Shown: positions 1-9,217, numbered from the stretch's first letter. The stretch is DNA of 64,000 bases from Vibrio cidicii (GCF_009763805.1 NZ_CP046803.1:744001-808000); one strand, 5' to 3'. Numbers and translations are program-made. The notes: generated from the sequence alone by a model not told the origin.

Positions 1-499
1 CTTTGAGCTGCTTTTTCTTCAACTCATTGACAATGGAAAACCCTAAGTGGGCCCCAATCTGTTGCTCAGTATCGGCAAGATTTTCTCCATCCCAATCCAA
101 GGCGTGATCTGCCAACGTGTAGAAATAGTAGCCAATGGTGGCAATGCGTTTTGTGCCATCAGGCTGATCGCCGTTCATCGGATAACGTGCGTACTGCGCA
201 CGCTGCGCGTTGTAGGAAAAGATAAATCCGCCATCGACGTGACCAGAATCTATGTTTTGCAAAGCACGTTTGCCCGGCAGTCGAACATATTCAATTTTCA
301 GATCAAGTTTTGATGCAACATGATCAAGCACATCCAAAGCCAATCCGGGAGGATTCGCCACTTCAGAACCATTACCCATCAGAAACGGGTAAGCCTCAAG
401 ATCTGAATAGGTTAACCGAATGGTCGTCGTAGCTGAAACAGGCAAGGTCACGAAGACAATCAAAGCAAAAGTGCATAACTGACGAATAAAATGAACCAT
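1..499 (-). CDS. Periplasmic solute-binding protein, family 3 type (3' end outside window)
   Basis: The frame stays open from an ATG at 499 to the window edge, so the C-terminus is missing. The first ~24 residues form a signal peptide (MVHFIRQL..., cleavage likely after PVSA). The mature part starts TTTIRLTYSDLEAYPF and continues with a segment, roughly residues 65-95, typical of the first lobe of family 3 amino-acid-type binding proteins. A strong Shine-Dalgarno (GGGGAG) lies just before the start. No permease or ATPase gene is visible here, so it could be an orphan sensor-like binding protein rather than part of a transporter. The family call is by general resemblance; the ligand is unknown. 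Confidence 0.6.
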   Translation of the reverse strand, partial: MVHFIRQLCTFALIVFVTLPVSATTTIRLTYSDLEAYPFLMGNGSEVANPPGLALDVLDHVASKLDLKIEYVRLPGKRALQNIDSGHVDGGFIFSYNAQRAQYARYPMNGDQPDGTKRIATIGYYFYTLADHALDWDGENLADTEQQIGAHLGFSIVNELKKKQLK

Positions 500-549
500 G
501 TGTGCTCCCCTTCACTTATGTAAAGAAAGCATAGGAGGTGAAAGTATGA

Positions 550-750
550 ATATCCATAGGCGCGAATACGGAGCAGATCGTTTTTGTCGGCGACAGTGCG
601 GGTGAACAGTGTCGCTCACTGATCTGGCAAGGTTTGGAAGCTTACTGTGAACGTTATTTAGGCGTCATTCATGGCTTTTATCAGTTATCTGGAGTCTGTG
701 AATCGGCGAAACGTTGTATCAGAAGCATTGCCGATGTGATTAAAAGTTGA
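550..750 (+). pseudogene. Remnant of an unidentified gene (3' end only)
   Basis: A frame reading ...EQIVFVGDSAGEQCRSL... and ending ...RSIADVIKS with a TGA at 748-750 stays open for about 66 codons, but a stop lies just before it at 547-549 and there is no in-frame start with a ribosome site. The composition (balanced, protein-like, with Cys, Trp and charged residues) looks like real coding sequence that lost its 5' end. It sits between the divergent solute-binding gene and the lipoprotein gene, next to the cassette region, consistent with a rearranged locus. I do not recognise the family. Confidence 0.3.
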
Positions 751-926
751 ACAATCGATATGTGAAATATGTTATTTTTCTGTAATTTAAATTCGGAACT
801 GCATTTATTACCCCTACCGAGTGTGACCGAAGATCAACAATATCCATTTTTATCTAGAATGATTTTATAAACTTTGAATAATCAGCAAGTCTTAAAAAAA
901 TTATAATCTCAGAATGAGGAAAAATA

Positions 927-1562
927 ATGAAAAATGGCTTGTTAATTCTTGCTACCTTGGCGGTATTGTCTGGGTGTGGTGGTGATAATAGTGGAGACTG
1001 TGCGGCAGATACCAAGGTAGTACACGTCAAAAATAGTTCTGCTAATCGCGACAGTTACCACTTTTTCCGTAATACATGTAATGACCTAACGTACACTGGC
1101 AACTTTAATTCGGAGGACATTTGGGGCTACAAGACAAATCTTCCGTATACCGGATACTGGTCACACAACATGCAAACGTATCAATTAAAGCGATCGGCTA
1201 ACAGCTTTAATCTTTCTGCCAGCCTTCCCCGCTTGCCAGATAATGATGAAAAATCCCAAGGTGCATTAGTCTGTACTATCGATATCTCGGTAGATGGTTT
1301 TTACGATGAGACCCGTGTTGATATTGGGGGCTATGATATTAAGAAGCTCTGTTATCAAAAGAACAATGAGCAGCCTATTATTGCAAGATATAATATCGAT
1401 TATGAAATTTTGACAAAATCTGAAGTCGCTAAATTAACCAGTATTGTCCTGCAAGGTAATCCAACAAAAAGTGATTTTACTAAAGCGATGAGTAGTGACA
1501 AGTTAATGTTATGTAACGTAGCCAGCGATGAAGAAATAGAAAACACGGAGTGCGCTAAATAG
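927..1562 (+). CDS. Hypothetical lipoprotein (211 aa)
   Basis: The protein begins with a short hydrophobic signal (MKNGLLILATLAVLSGCGG) carrying a clear lipobox, LSGC, so Cys17 should be lipidated and the protein anchored in the envelope. The rest is soluble and polar, with six further cysteines (around residues 25, 51, 117, 142, 196 and 209) that could form disulfides in the periplasm. The start is preceded by GAGGAAAAATA. No family is recognised. It stands alone: an AT-rich promoter region lies upstream and a hairpin follows about 120 bp downstream. A second, unrelated small lipoprotein lies next in the same direction. Confidence 0.65.
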   Translation: MKNGLLILATLAVLSGCGGDNSGDCAADTKVVHVKNSSANRDSYHFFRNTCNDLTYTGNFNSEDIWGYKTNLPYTGYWSHNMQTYQLKRSANSFNLSASLPRLPDNDEKSQGALVCTIDISVDGFYDETRVDIGGYDIKKLCYQKNNEQPIIARYNIDYEILTKSEVAKLTSIVLQGNPTKSDFTKAMSSDKLMLCNVASDEEIENTECAK

Positions 1563-1666
1563 TATTTTCGCTTCCATTTTCTACTATTGATTACACCGAC
1601 AAACTAGCGATGCGATTTACTTAGTCCACTGCCGTAAACAGTGATTAATGCATGAGTAAGTCAACA

Positions 1667-1922
1667 AGCACCGTTAATCTCAGCAGGCTACTTTTCTAAC
1701 GGCCTGCTTTTCCGTCTCAAGCCTGCCAAAACTAAAACAGAACCCTTGCCTCTTTTGCTTTGCATAGCCCCGCTCCATAGTGTGAGCAGAATAGACAATT
1801 TGGTACTCAATCCATAAGTTTATGTGACATAAGTTGCTCAACGTTTTACGCAAGTCGTTGTACAGTATGCATCATTTAGAATAAGGGTTGCCGCTTTGGT
1901 ATGCGGCTACTGCATGTTAGAC
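1667..1922 (+). repeat. Duplicated intergenic module, copy A
   Basis: This stretch matches 2543-2777 (copy B). Both begin AGCACCG, contain a terminator-like hairpin, then a 91-bp ungapped block (1778-1868 against 2631-2721, about three quarters identical by eye) ending in a 15-bp perfect match GTCGTTGTACAGTAT. Both finish in a GTTARRC heptamer (GTTAGAC here, GTTAGGC in copy B). A gene starts about 16-23 bp after each heptamer. The block may carry a promoter, and the heptamer matches the integron core-site consensus GTTRRRY. Its function is inferred, not known. Confidence 0.55.
1682..1712 (+). terminator. Terminator-like hairpin inside module A
   Basis: The arms AGCAGGC (1682-1688) and GCCTGCT (1702-1708) enclose a 13-base loop, followed by TTTTCC. 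It lies about 120 bp after the first lipoprotein gene and could end its transcript. The corresponding place in copy B also holds a hairpin, with different sequence. Confidence 0.45.
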
Positions 1923-1937
1923 AAATAAGGAGATTTA

Positions 1938-2465
1938 ATGAACAGCAAGACGAAGTGTTGGATGCTACTGCTTTTTGCCGTGGTAGCGGGTTGCAATGAC
2001 AGCAGTGTCGCGAATTCAAATGGGGAGAAAGAGGCCAATCAAAACACCGGTGAAGAGAAAAAAATCACCTTTGAAGCGTTTCAAGCAAGCGTATTGGACT
2101 CATTGGCAAGCGGGGATTCGTATCACGATTGTGGTGTGTCTGAACTCGATCAGGATGTGACCGACGTCTATCAATGCATTGAGGCGTCGTTCAACAGCTC
2201 AACGCCCTACTACGGTTTCGACAGGCACACTGGCGTGGATACCAAGCTCGCCTCGGCCTCCGTGATGGATGCAACTGGCATCGTCACCAACTGGTATTAC
2301 GACGAGCACTGTCTGCCTGTGGGTGGTAGCTCAAGCTTAAAATGTGAAAGCTTCGTCAAATCGGCCGTTTGTGACAATCCAACGCTGCGCACAATAGACG
2401 AGATTAAAACGCGAGAAGCGAATCATCAGTTTGAGGATCGCTTCTTCTCTTGCAGCAATCGGTAA
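1938..2465 (+). CDS. Hypothetical lipoprotein (175 aa)
   Basis: The N-terminus has a signal with lipobox VAGC (Cys19), predicting an envelope lipoprotein. A low-complexity linker rich in Asn, Glu and Ser (residues ~20-42) precedes a compact domain of about 130 residues with six or seven cysteines, for example DCGVSELDQD, YQCIEASF and DEHCLPVGG. A good ribosome site, AAGGAG, lies 9 bases before the ATG. The gene begins 16 bases after the GTTAGAC heptamer of module A, and an attC-like stretch follows its stop, so it might itself be an old cassette. No family is recognised. Confidence 0.6.
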   Translation: MNSKTKCWMLLLFAVVAGCNDSSVANSNGEKEANQNTGEEKKITFEAFQASVLDSLASGDSYHDCGVSELDQDVTDVYQCIEASFNSSTPYYGFDRHTGVDTKLASASVMDATGIVTNWYYDEHCLPVGGSSSLKCESFVKSAVCDNPTLRTIDEIKTREANHQFEDRFFSCSNR

Positions 2466-2467
2466 TT

Positions 2468-2535
2468 TGTCGAGCAAACGGTGCAAGTTGACTCGGGATG
2501 CGTAGCATTTGGGGCTTACAATAAGCTGAATCATG
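2468..2535 (+). repeat. Possible degenerate attC left half
   Basis: Just after the lipoprotein stop, the sequence GAGCAAACGGTGCAAG followed by GCGTAGCATTT resembles the start of Vibrio attC repeats (TAACAAACGG..CAAG...GCGTGGCATTT). The expected complement of GTTAGAC would be GTCTAAC; the sequence shows GTCGAGC, two mismatches. No matching right half is found before module B. It is a weak call, offered because it would make the preceding lipoprotein a former cassette. Confidence 0.25.
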
Positions 2536-2542
2536 GGCACGC

Positions 2543-2777
2543 AGCACCGATAAACTCATTCAGGCCGCTTTTTTAGCGGCCTTTTTCCTGTCCCTCCCTT
2601 TCCGCCTTTGCTTCCCATTGCAATGCTCAATAATGTGAGCGAAAGACACAACTTGATGCTTATATCATTAGTTTTTGTGATACAAGTTGCTCACTGTGCG
2701 ATAGAAGTCGTTGTACAGTATCAGTTGCTTGGGGAAAGGGTTAGAAACGTTAGTATGTCGGTTAGTGGTAGTTAGGC
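2543..2777 (+). repeat. Duplicated intergenic module, copy B
   Basis: This is the second copy of the module at 1667-1922. It ends in GTTAGGC (2771-2777), and the first integron cassette begins at the T after that G. The cassette's own attC carries the exact complement GCCTAAC, so the heptamer is a true recombination junction. The equivalent position in copy A is GTTAGAC. The module could therefore hold an attI-like site plus a promoter, or be a promoter region whose natural gene was replaced by cassettes. Confidence 0.55.
2562..2587 (+). terminator. Rho-independent terminator inside module B
   Basis: The arms AGGCCGCT and AGCGGCCT, with a T-rich loop, are followed by a run of five T. It lies about 100 bp downstream of the second lipoprotein gene and should end its transcript. 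Confidence 0.7.
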
Positions 2778-2799
2778 TTTCAGGCTTAGTGAGAAGCAT

Positions 2800-3810
2800 A
2801 TGGGAAATGAAAAGTCGTTTTTTACTCCTGATGAAAGAAGGGAGCTAGTAAAAGAATATGAGCTGAAGAAATCCTCATTTACTCAACTTTGTGAGGAAAT
2901 TAAAGCTGTTATTGACTATTTCTTACAAGAAAATGCAGATATAAAAGTCTCATCTTTATCATCCAGAGTTAAATCTGTTGATAGTTTTTTAGGAAAACTT
3001 GATCGGAAACCTTATAAATCCCCTTTCAGCGAGATTGATGATTTTGCTGGTGTACGAGTAGTCTTATACAGAGCTTCCGATATAGCAAAGTTAGAGTTGT
3101 TTTTGTCAAAAGAGTTTGAAGTTCTAGAAGTAGATAACAAGACTGAAAAATTAGGCATCGCTGAAATGGGGTATGGGGGAACCCACGTCATTATTAGGTT
3201 AGGGGAAAATTATAGAGGGATAAAACAGAGGAAGCTATCCGAATTAAGATGCGAGATTCAAATCAGAACAGTGTTACAAGATGCTTGGTCAACTATGAGT
3301 CATTCCTTGTCTTATAAGACAAAGGAATTAATGCCAGCCAAGATGCAGCGAGATATTAATAATTTGGCATCTTTGTTAGAGGTTGCTGATTCTGGTTTCG
3401 AGCGTATTATCGAAGATAAAAAAGCTTTGAATGCTAAGGCTAAAAACGAAGCCAGAATGGAGGGTTTTTTGTCTATGTCAATTACAGTTGAACGGCTTGA
3501 AGAGTACTCTTTGAGTAAATTCCCTAACCTGCCTGTAAATGAGTACTGGCAGGAAAAGCTTGCCTCGGATTTAAAGCTTATCAACGGATTCTCATTGCTC
3601 AAGGATATTGATGATGCTGTTGACAGAGCGAAGGTGGCAGTTAGCAGATACCAAGAAAAAAGGCCTGACCTGTTTAAAAGTTCAACAGATTTTTTAACTA
3701 AATCAATAGGTTTTGTTTCTGGTGAGTTTCGAGATGTTCACCCATTTTCTGATGCAACATTAGATGTATTTTCAGCTTATGACGATAGCCTTGAACAAAA
3801 AAGAGCCTAA
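2800..3810 (+). CDS. RelA/SpoT-domain protein, putative (p)ppGpp-type or nucleotide pyrophosphate synthetase (cassette 1)
   Basis: The nucleotidyltransferase core of the RelA/SpoT family runs from about residue 45 to 200. Visible motifs are SSRVKSVDSFLGKL (ATP-binding Arg, Lys and Ser positions), IDDFAGVRVVLY (catalytic Asp), MGYGGTHVII (base-stacking Tyr and His) and CEIQIRTVLQDAW (catalytic Glu/Gln). There is no HD hydrolase, TGS or ACT domain, so this is a stand-alone synthetase type with a ~150-residue C-terminal helical part. Known relatives make (p)ppGpp, or act as toxins or phage-defence effectors (toxSAS, CapRel) that pyrophosphorylate nucleotides or tRNA; which applies cannot be told from sequence. 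No separate antitoxin gene is present. The stop codon lies inside the attC. Confidence 0.8.
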   Translation: MGNEKSFFTPDERRELVKEYELKKSSFTQLCEEIKAVIDYFLQENADIKVSSLSSRVKSVDSFLGKLDRKPYKSPFSEIDDFAGVRVVLYRASDIAKLELFLSKEFEVLEVDNKTEKLGIAEMGYGGTHVIIRLGENYRGIKQRKLSELRCEIQIRTVLQDAWSTMSHSLSYKTKELMPAKMQRDINNLASLLEVADSGFERIIEDKKALNAKAKNEARMEGFLSMSITVERLEEYSLSKFPNLPVNEYWQEKLASDLKLINGFSLLKDIDDAVDRAKVAVSRYQEKRPDLFKSSTDFLTKSIGFVSGEFRDVHPFSDATLDVFSAYDDSLEQKRA

Positions 3811-3921
3811 CAAACGGCTCCAAGCGACAACCAACCGCCGCGCTATTTCTGCCAATAGCGCGAGCGCTAATTTTGGCACAAATTTCGCTATGGCTGGTTG
3901 CGCCTGAGCCGGGCGTTATGT
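3805..3921 (+). repeat. attC site of cassette 1
   Basis: The outer core sites are GCCTAAC (3805-3811) and GTTATGT (3915-3921). Inside them, CGGCTCCAAGCGACAACCAACC pairs imperfectly with the right half GGCTGGTTGCGCCTGAGCCGGG, giving the long imperfect palindrome typical of attC. Recombination would occur after G3915. Confidence 0.85.
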
Positions 3922-3934
3922 TTCTGGAGGATAT

Positions 3935-5194
3935 ATGAACATTGATGATTGGGCTAAAGAGTTCTTCAGTGCTGTAAATGAGGAGAACATACTAAAACGA
4001 CGTGAATCTAACACAACTGAGTTTAAGGAAATATTTGATTGGAAAAGTAAGGAGTTCAAGTCAAATATTGCAAGAACCGCTGCAGCTTTTTCTAATCGCG
4101 ATGGCGGTGTAATTATCTTTGGTGTGGCAGACCGACCTCATACTGTCGTAGGGGTAGATAATTATGAATCCGTTGATGACGCTGACATTTCTGTTTGGTT
4201 CAATGAGCTTTTCTCGCCGTCAATAGAATTCTCTAGAAGTACATTGCAATGTGGTACATCGACAATAGGAATTCTGCAAATCTTCGAGTCTAGAAACAAA
4301 CCAATCATATGCATAAAAGACTCAGCAAAGACTTTCGACTCTGACATTTACTACAGGTATTCTGCAAGATCATCAAAAATCAAATCTGGCGATTTGATAT
4401 ACCTCCTTAACGACATTAAGGAGAATGAGAAGGTAGTTTGGCTTAAGTTTCTTTCGAATATTGCTCAGGTGGGTATTGAAAACATAGCATTACTTAACTC
4501 AGTTACAGGTGAACTTAGCTCTGCTAACAATACATTCCTTATTGATGAATCCATCCTCGGCCAGATTCAGGTTTTGGACAAATACTCCGAAAGTCATGAA
4601 GGAGCGCCAGCTGTAAAGATTATTGGTGACGTAGTTGACTCCGCAATGGTTGTAGAGAAAACAAAAAATATCTTTGAAGAAGACATTTTTGAAGCTTTCC
4701 TTACAGAAAGTTGCTCTGCAAAAGGCATTGATTATATCTCTTCAATTTGCACTATGAACTCAGAAATGTACCCACTATATTACTTTCTTAACTTAGATTC
4801 AGTGAAAAAAGAAGAAAGGTATAGTTATGTAGAACATATAGAAACTAGGTTTAAAAATAGAAATAGAGTGCTATCTAGGTTATCTGATGATGGCAAGATA
4901 AAAAGCAAGAAAGCACAATATTCACTTACTAGTATGGGTGTTGGTAAAGAAAGAAAGGCTATCTTCGATACCCTAGTTGCGCAAGATGACCTTGTGCTGA
5001 ACAATGAAAACGACTGTAAACTTGCTCTCGAAACACTATTTTCAATAGACAAAGAGGACACTGACATTAAGTACTTAAAACAACAGATTTTAAGAATCTA
5101 TGAGTCCTTTTATCCATTTGAGAAAGATCCCATAAACTTTGTTTTTAGGTGGTCATTAACATATTTAGACTTCATTTATTACAAAGATACTTAA
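3935..5194 (+). CDS. AlbA_2 (Schlafen-type) DNA/nucleotide-binding domain protein (cassette 2)
   Basis: Residues ~20-150 carry the AlbA_2 domain: ESNTTEFKEIF, then a helix with NIARTAAAFSNRDGG, then VIIFGVADRP. This EFK...AFsN.dGG..ifGV pattern defines the family, found in transcriptional regulators and in Schlafen-like proteins. The remaining ~270 residues (WLKFLSNIAQVGIENI onward) match nothing I recognise and lack the ATPase or winged-helix modules that often follow. The ribosome site TGGAGG is 7 bases before the ATG, at the head of the cassette. AlbA_2 proteins occur in antiphage loci, so a defence role is possible but inferred. Confidence 0.7.
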   Translation: MNIDDWAKEFFSAVNEENILKRRESNTTEFKEIFDWKSKEFKSNIARTAAAFSNRDGGVIIFGVADRPHTVVGVDNYESVDDADISVWFNELFSPSIEFSRSTLQCGTSTIGILQIFESRNKPIICIKDSAKTFDSDIYYRYSARSSKIKSGDLIYLLNDIKENEKVVWLKFLSNIAQVGIENIALLNSVTGELSSANNTFLIDESILGQIQVLDKYSESHEGAPAVKIIGDVVDSAMVVEKTKNIFEEDIFEAFLTESCSAKGIDYISSICTMNSEMYPLYYFLNLDSVKKEERYSYVEHIETRFKNRNRVLSRLSDDGKIKSKKAQYSLTSMGVGKERKAIFDTLVAQDDLVLNNENDCKLALETLFSIDKEDTDIKYLKQQILRIYESFYPFEKDPINFVFRWSLTYLDFIYYKDT

Positions 5195-5286
5195 CAAAAA
5201 ATTTAATAGTGATTCCCAACGAAACTGCTCACTCTTATCTCAGTCGCGACTTACTAATTTAACTTGTACGATAATATAGGTTAAGT
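5189..5286 (+). repeat. attC site of cassette 2 (degenerate)
   Basis: The outer sites ACTTAAC (5189-5195) and GTTAAGT (5280-5286) are exactly complementary. The left half shares TTTAATAGTGATTC with the attC of cassette 3 (TTTAAGAGTGATTC). The internal palindrome is weaker than in attC1 and attC3, so recombination may be poor. Confidence 0.6.
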
Positions 5287-5381
5287 GGAATACACCATAG
5301 TATCTATCAGTAATTCCGACAAAATCTTTGAAAATCATAGGGGTTTCATCCCCATCTTATGTTAAGTTATGTATGTAGTGG

Positions 5382-6581
<1,200 letters not shown>

Positions 6582-6635
6582 TGAGATGTATTTTAACACC
6601 TCTATTTAGGTGGCCAAATTTACTGTACCACTACA

Positions 6636-6884
6636 AAGACTAAGACGATTATCTTGGAGGGTGTAGGAAGCCACAAAGGAAAGAACTATAAGACAGACAT
6701 TCCGGCAGAAGATTTCTTTGTTAAGATCAGCTTTATTCAAGATACTCGAAAATTGCGACGTTACTTGATAAGACAAGATGCATACTTATTGCCTGCAAAC
6801 CTAGAGTTAATTGCTGATACAATTTTAAATCAAATGATTCAAGGAAATAGCAATCGTATTCATATTATGGTTCGTTGGCCATAA
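6636..6884 (+). pseudogene. Small cassette-3 gene split by the IS (3' part)
   Basis: After the right IS end the frame reads KTKTIILEGVGSHKGKNYKT... to ...RIHIMVRWP and stops at 6882-6884, just before attC3. Left of the IS, at 5359-5373, is ATG TTA AGT TAT GTA, which would join in frame to give a protein of about 87 residues starting MLSYVKTKTII. So the IS appears to have landed after codon 5. A shortened product from the TTG at 6654 is possible. The protein is small and basic with no recognised family. Confidence 0.5.
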
Positions 6885-6888
6885 ATTC

Positions 6889-6983
6889 GTATAACAAAGC
6901 ATTTAAGAGTGATTCGTAACGCTTGCCGTTTGCGCTTCGCTCAAAGTATGGCAAGCGCCGCTCACCTTAATGCGGCGTTAGCA
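6889..6983 (+). repeat. attC site of cassette 3
   Basis: The outer sites are GTATAAC (6889-6895) and GTTAGCA (6977-6983). GCATTTAAGAGTG and CGCTTGCC on the left pair with GGCAAGCG, CTCACCTTAATGC and GGCG on the right, a clear imperfect palindrome with the extrahelical bases expected of a VCR-like attC. Confidence 0.85.
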
Positions 6984-6996
6984 TTAAAGGAGTGAT

Positions 6997-7878
6997 ATGG
7001 GTAGTTTAGTGGTACATAATTCCGAAGCCTTGACTAGCGTACAATTTGATGTTTCAGTGTCAGATGTTCAACTTTGTCAGCATATTAGGAGTTCTCTTGT
7101 TAAGGCTTTGGACATCGAAATTATTTATGATCAAATAATCGAAGCATATTGGGATTATAAAAACAAAGTAAATTATTGGAAGTTGCGTTCAGTATCAACG
7201 CCATTTGGAGACTATGTTCTAAATCATGAAATTCGAAGTTCCTTGAATAGTTTGGCTTTCAATCTATTTAATCTGAGCAAACTATATCTTGATTGGCACT
7301 TTAACGAACTAAAAAAGCGCTGTTACTCTTTTGAAATTACAGGAAATGAGAGTGCAAAGCAGGCGGTATCTACTCAACGTAACGAAATCTACGAGTCAAA
7401 TCTTGCATACGTGGTTGGGAGCAAGTTGAGAGGACACAACCAACATAGCGCTTTACCAGTCCGTAGTTTTACTAAAGGTGTTCGTTATGATTCTGAAACA
7501 TCAACACGTATAGTGCACTTCAGCATATTTTACGATTATGATGACTTACTTGAGATGGGAGTACCTAAAGCTAAGTTGGATATTGATACAAAATTAGACC
7601 TTACAGAGATTATCGATGGTTATGTGTACGCCATTTCACAAAAGCATATGCTCAATCGAACTTTGACTGGTTCATTGATTAGTGAGTACACAGAAAAGTT
7701 CTTAGGTATGTGGCAACAAAAAATTAAACAAGCAGGATATGAGCGCTATTGGTGTGAGCTTGCTTTGGATAATGGTAGCCACATTCAACTGTCTCTAGAA
7801 TGGTTCCAACTTTATGACTACCTTAAAAAAAAGCATAGAAATACGATAAATTATTCTCAGCTTACCTTTGGCATATAA
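6997..7878 (+). CDS. Hypothetical protein of cassette 4 (293 aa)
   Basis: A clear gene: ribosome site AAAGGAG 4 bases before the ATG, start 20 bp after the cassette border and stop just before attC4, the standard cassette arrangement. The protein has no signal peptide or membrane segment and is mixed alpha/beta by eye, rich in Tyr, Leu and Lys. Notable stretches are ALPVRSFTKGVRYD near residue 150, a strongly acidic IFYDYDDLLEMGVPK near 180, and YERYWCELALDNGS near 250. I do not recognise the family. Its AT-rich codon use fits foreign origin. Confidence 0.65.
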   Translation: MGSLVVHNSEALTSVQFDVSVSDVQLCQHIRSSLVKALDIEIIYDQIIEAYWDYKNKVNYWKLRSVSTPFGDYVLNHEIRSSLNSLAFNLFNLSKLYLDWHFNELKKRCYSFEITGNESAKQAVSTQRNEIYESNLAYVVGSKLRGHNQHSALPVRSFTKGVRYDSETSTRIVHFSIFYDYDDLLEMGVPKAKLDIDTKLDLTEIIDGYVYAISQKHMLNRTLTGSLISEYTEKFLGMWQQKIKQAGYERYWCELALDNGSHIQLSLEWFQLYDYLKKKHRNTINYSQLTFGI

Positions 7879-7975
7879 TGCTAACAAACGGTTTAAGAGG
7901 GACAACCAACGTATTGTATTTTTACTATGTGTTGTGTTTAAGGTGATACGTGAGAGTATCAGTACTGCGTTGCCC
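7879..7975 (+). repeat. Truncated attC of cassette 4 (right core site lost)
   Basis: The left core TGCTAAC (7879-7885) is the exact complement of the cassette's start GTTAGCA, and AAACGGTTTAAGAGGGACAA is typical VVR sequence. The palindrome can be followed to GCGTTGCCC (ending 7975), but the final part with GTTA is absent. Beyond it come three copies of ATGGGACCA (7986, 8029 and 8040). This marks a deletion at the right edge of the array. Confidence 0.7.
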
Positions 7976-8115
7976 AGCTCTTCTCATGGGACCAAAACAG
8001 GCAGAGTTTGGGGCTAGTGAAAAGCGCCATGGGACCAAAATGGGACCATTCGTGGGGCTAAATGGGGCTTTATTTTCCATTTCACTGTTTATGCTTACAG
8101 TAGTCACCAATGCAA

Positions 8116-8145
8116 AAAGCGCCCCTTTCGGAGCGCTTTGTTTTT
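8116..8145 (-). terminator. Terminator downstream of tdh, probably bidirectional
   Basis: The stem AAAGCGC / GCGCTTT (8116-8122 and 8133-8139) has T-runs on both sides: GTTTTTT rightward, TTTTTGC leftward. It abuts the tdh stop codon and also shields kbl-tdh from cassette transcription. Confidence 0.75.
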
Positions 8146-9176
8146 TATTCCCAATCGAGGATGACTTTACCGGAAGCCCCGCTACGCATAGCGTCGAAGC
8201 CTTTTTGGAAGTCGTCCACTTTGAAGTGATGGGTGATAATTGGCGTTAAATCGAGGCCAGATTGAATCAGGCTCGCCATCTTATACCAAGTTTCGAACAT
8301 CTCACGGCCGTAGATCCCTTTGATCACTAAGCCTTTGAAGATCACTTGGTTCCAGTCGATGCCCATGTCTGAGGGTGGAATACCCAACAGAGCAATGCGG
8401 CCGCCGTGGTTCATGGTTTTTAACATTGAGTTAAACGCCGAAGGGTTGCCCGACATCTCTAGGCCCACATCGAAGCCTTCTGTCATGCCCAGCTCAGCCA
8501 TCACATCATCCAGCTTTTGCTCTGCCACGTTAACAGCGCGAGTCACGCCCATTTTACGCGCAAGATCCAAGCGGTATTCGTTCACATCGGTGATCACTAC
8601 GTGGCGCGCACCAACGTGTTTCGCCACAGCGGCGGCCATAATGCCGATTGGGCCTGCGCCGGTGATCAGTACATCTTCACCCACGAGATCAAACGACAGC
8701 GCGGTGTGCACTGCGTTACCGAATGGGTCGAAGATGGACGCGAGATCGTCAGAAATGCCATCTGGGATTTTGAATGCGTTGAACGCTGGAATCACCAAGT
8801 ATTCAGCAAACGCGCCAGTGCGGTTAACGCCAACACCGATGGTGTTGCGGCACAAATGCGTGCGGCCACCACGGCAGTTACGGCAGTGACCACACGTGAT
8901 GTGGCCTTCGCCAGAAACACGGTCACCGATGGCAAAACCACGCACTTCTTGGCCGATACCGACCACTTCGCCAACGTATTCATGGCCGACGACCATAGGC
9001 ACTGGAATGGTTTTTTGTGACCATTCGTCCCAGTTGTAAATGTGCACGTCTGTGCCACAAATAGCGGTTTTCTTAATGCGGATCAGTAGATCGTTGTGGC
9101 CAAGTTCAGGCTTGTCCACTTCGGTCATCCAGATGCCTTCTTCAGGCTTAAGCTTTGATAATGCTTTGATTTTCAT
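8145..9176 (-). CDS. tdh: L-threonine 3-dehydrogenase
   Basis: Oxidises L-threonine with NAD+ to 2-amino-3-ketobutyrate, the first step of threonine breakdown to glycine and acetyl-CoA. The 343-residue protein matches E. coli Tdh closely along its length. The catalytic zinc site shows as [13 protein letters not shown] and GHEYVG; the structural zinc has four cysteines in [19 protein letters not shown]; the Rossmann fold carries [12 protein letters not shown] start at the ATG at 9176 (MKIKALSKL), four codons inside the longest frame, because family members begin there and GGTGA precedes it. It follows kbl by 41 bp, so the two form one operon transcribed kbl to tdh. Confidence 0.96.
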   Translation of the reverse strand: MKIKALSKLKPEEGIWMTEVDKPELGHNDLLIRIKKTAICGTDVHIYNWDEWSQKTIPVPMVVGHEYVGEVVGIGQEVRGFAIGDRVSGEGHITCGHCRNCRGGRTHLCRNTIGVGVNRTGAFAEYLVIPAFNAFKIPDGISDDLASIFDPFGNAVHTALSFDLVGEDVLITGAGPIGIMAAAVAKHVGARHVVITDVNEYRLDLARKMGVTRAVNVAEQKLDDVMAELGMTEGFDVGLEMSGNPSAFNSMLKTMNHGGRIALLGIPPSDMGIDWNQVIFKGLVIKGIYGREMFETWYKMASLIQSGLDLTPIITHHFKVDDFQKGFDAMRSGASGKVILDWE

Positions 9177-9217
9177 ATTGTTCACCAAATATGCCCCGCG
9201 CGATGCGAGGCAAAAAA

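Noticed and set aside
7950..8249. 99-codon frame crossing the right edge of the cassette array
   Set aside because: It spans attC remnant, terminator and the tdh 3' end; not a plausible gene.
8320..9020. Long plus-strand frames opposite tdh
   Set aside because: They are antisense shadows of a well-conserved dehydrogenase; composition is unlike protein and no ribosome site is present.
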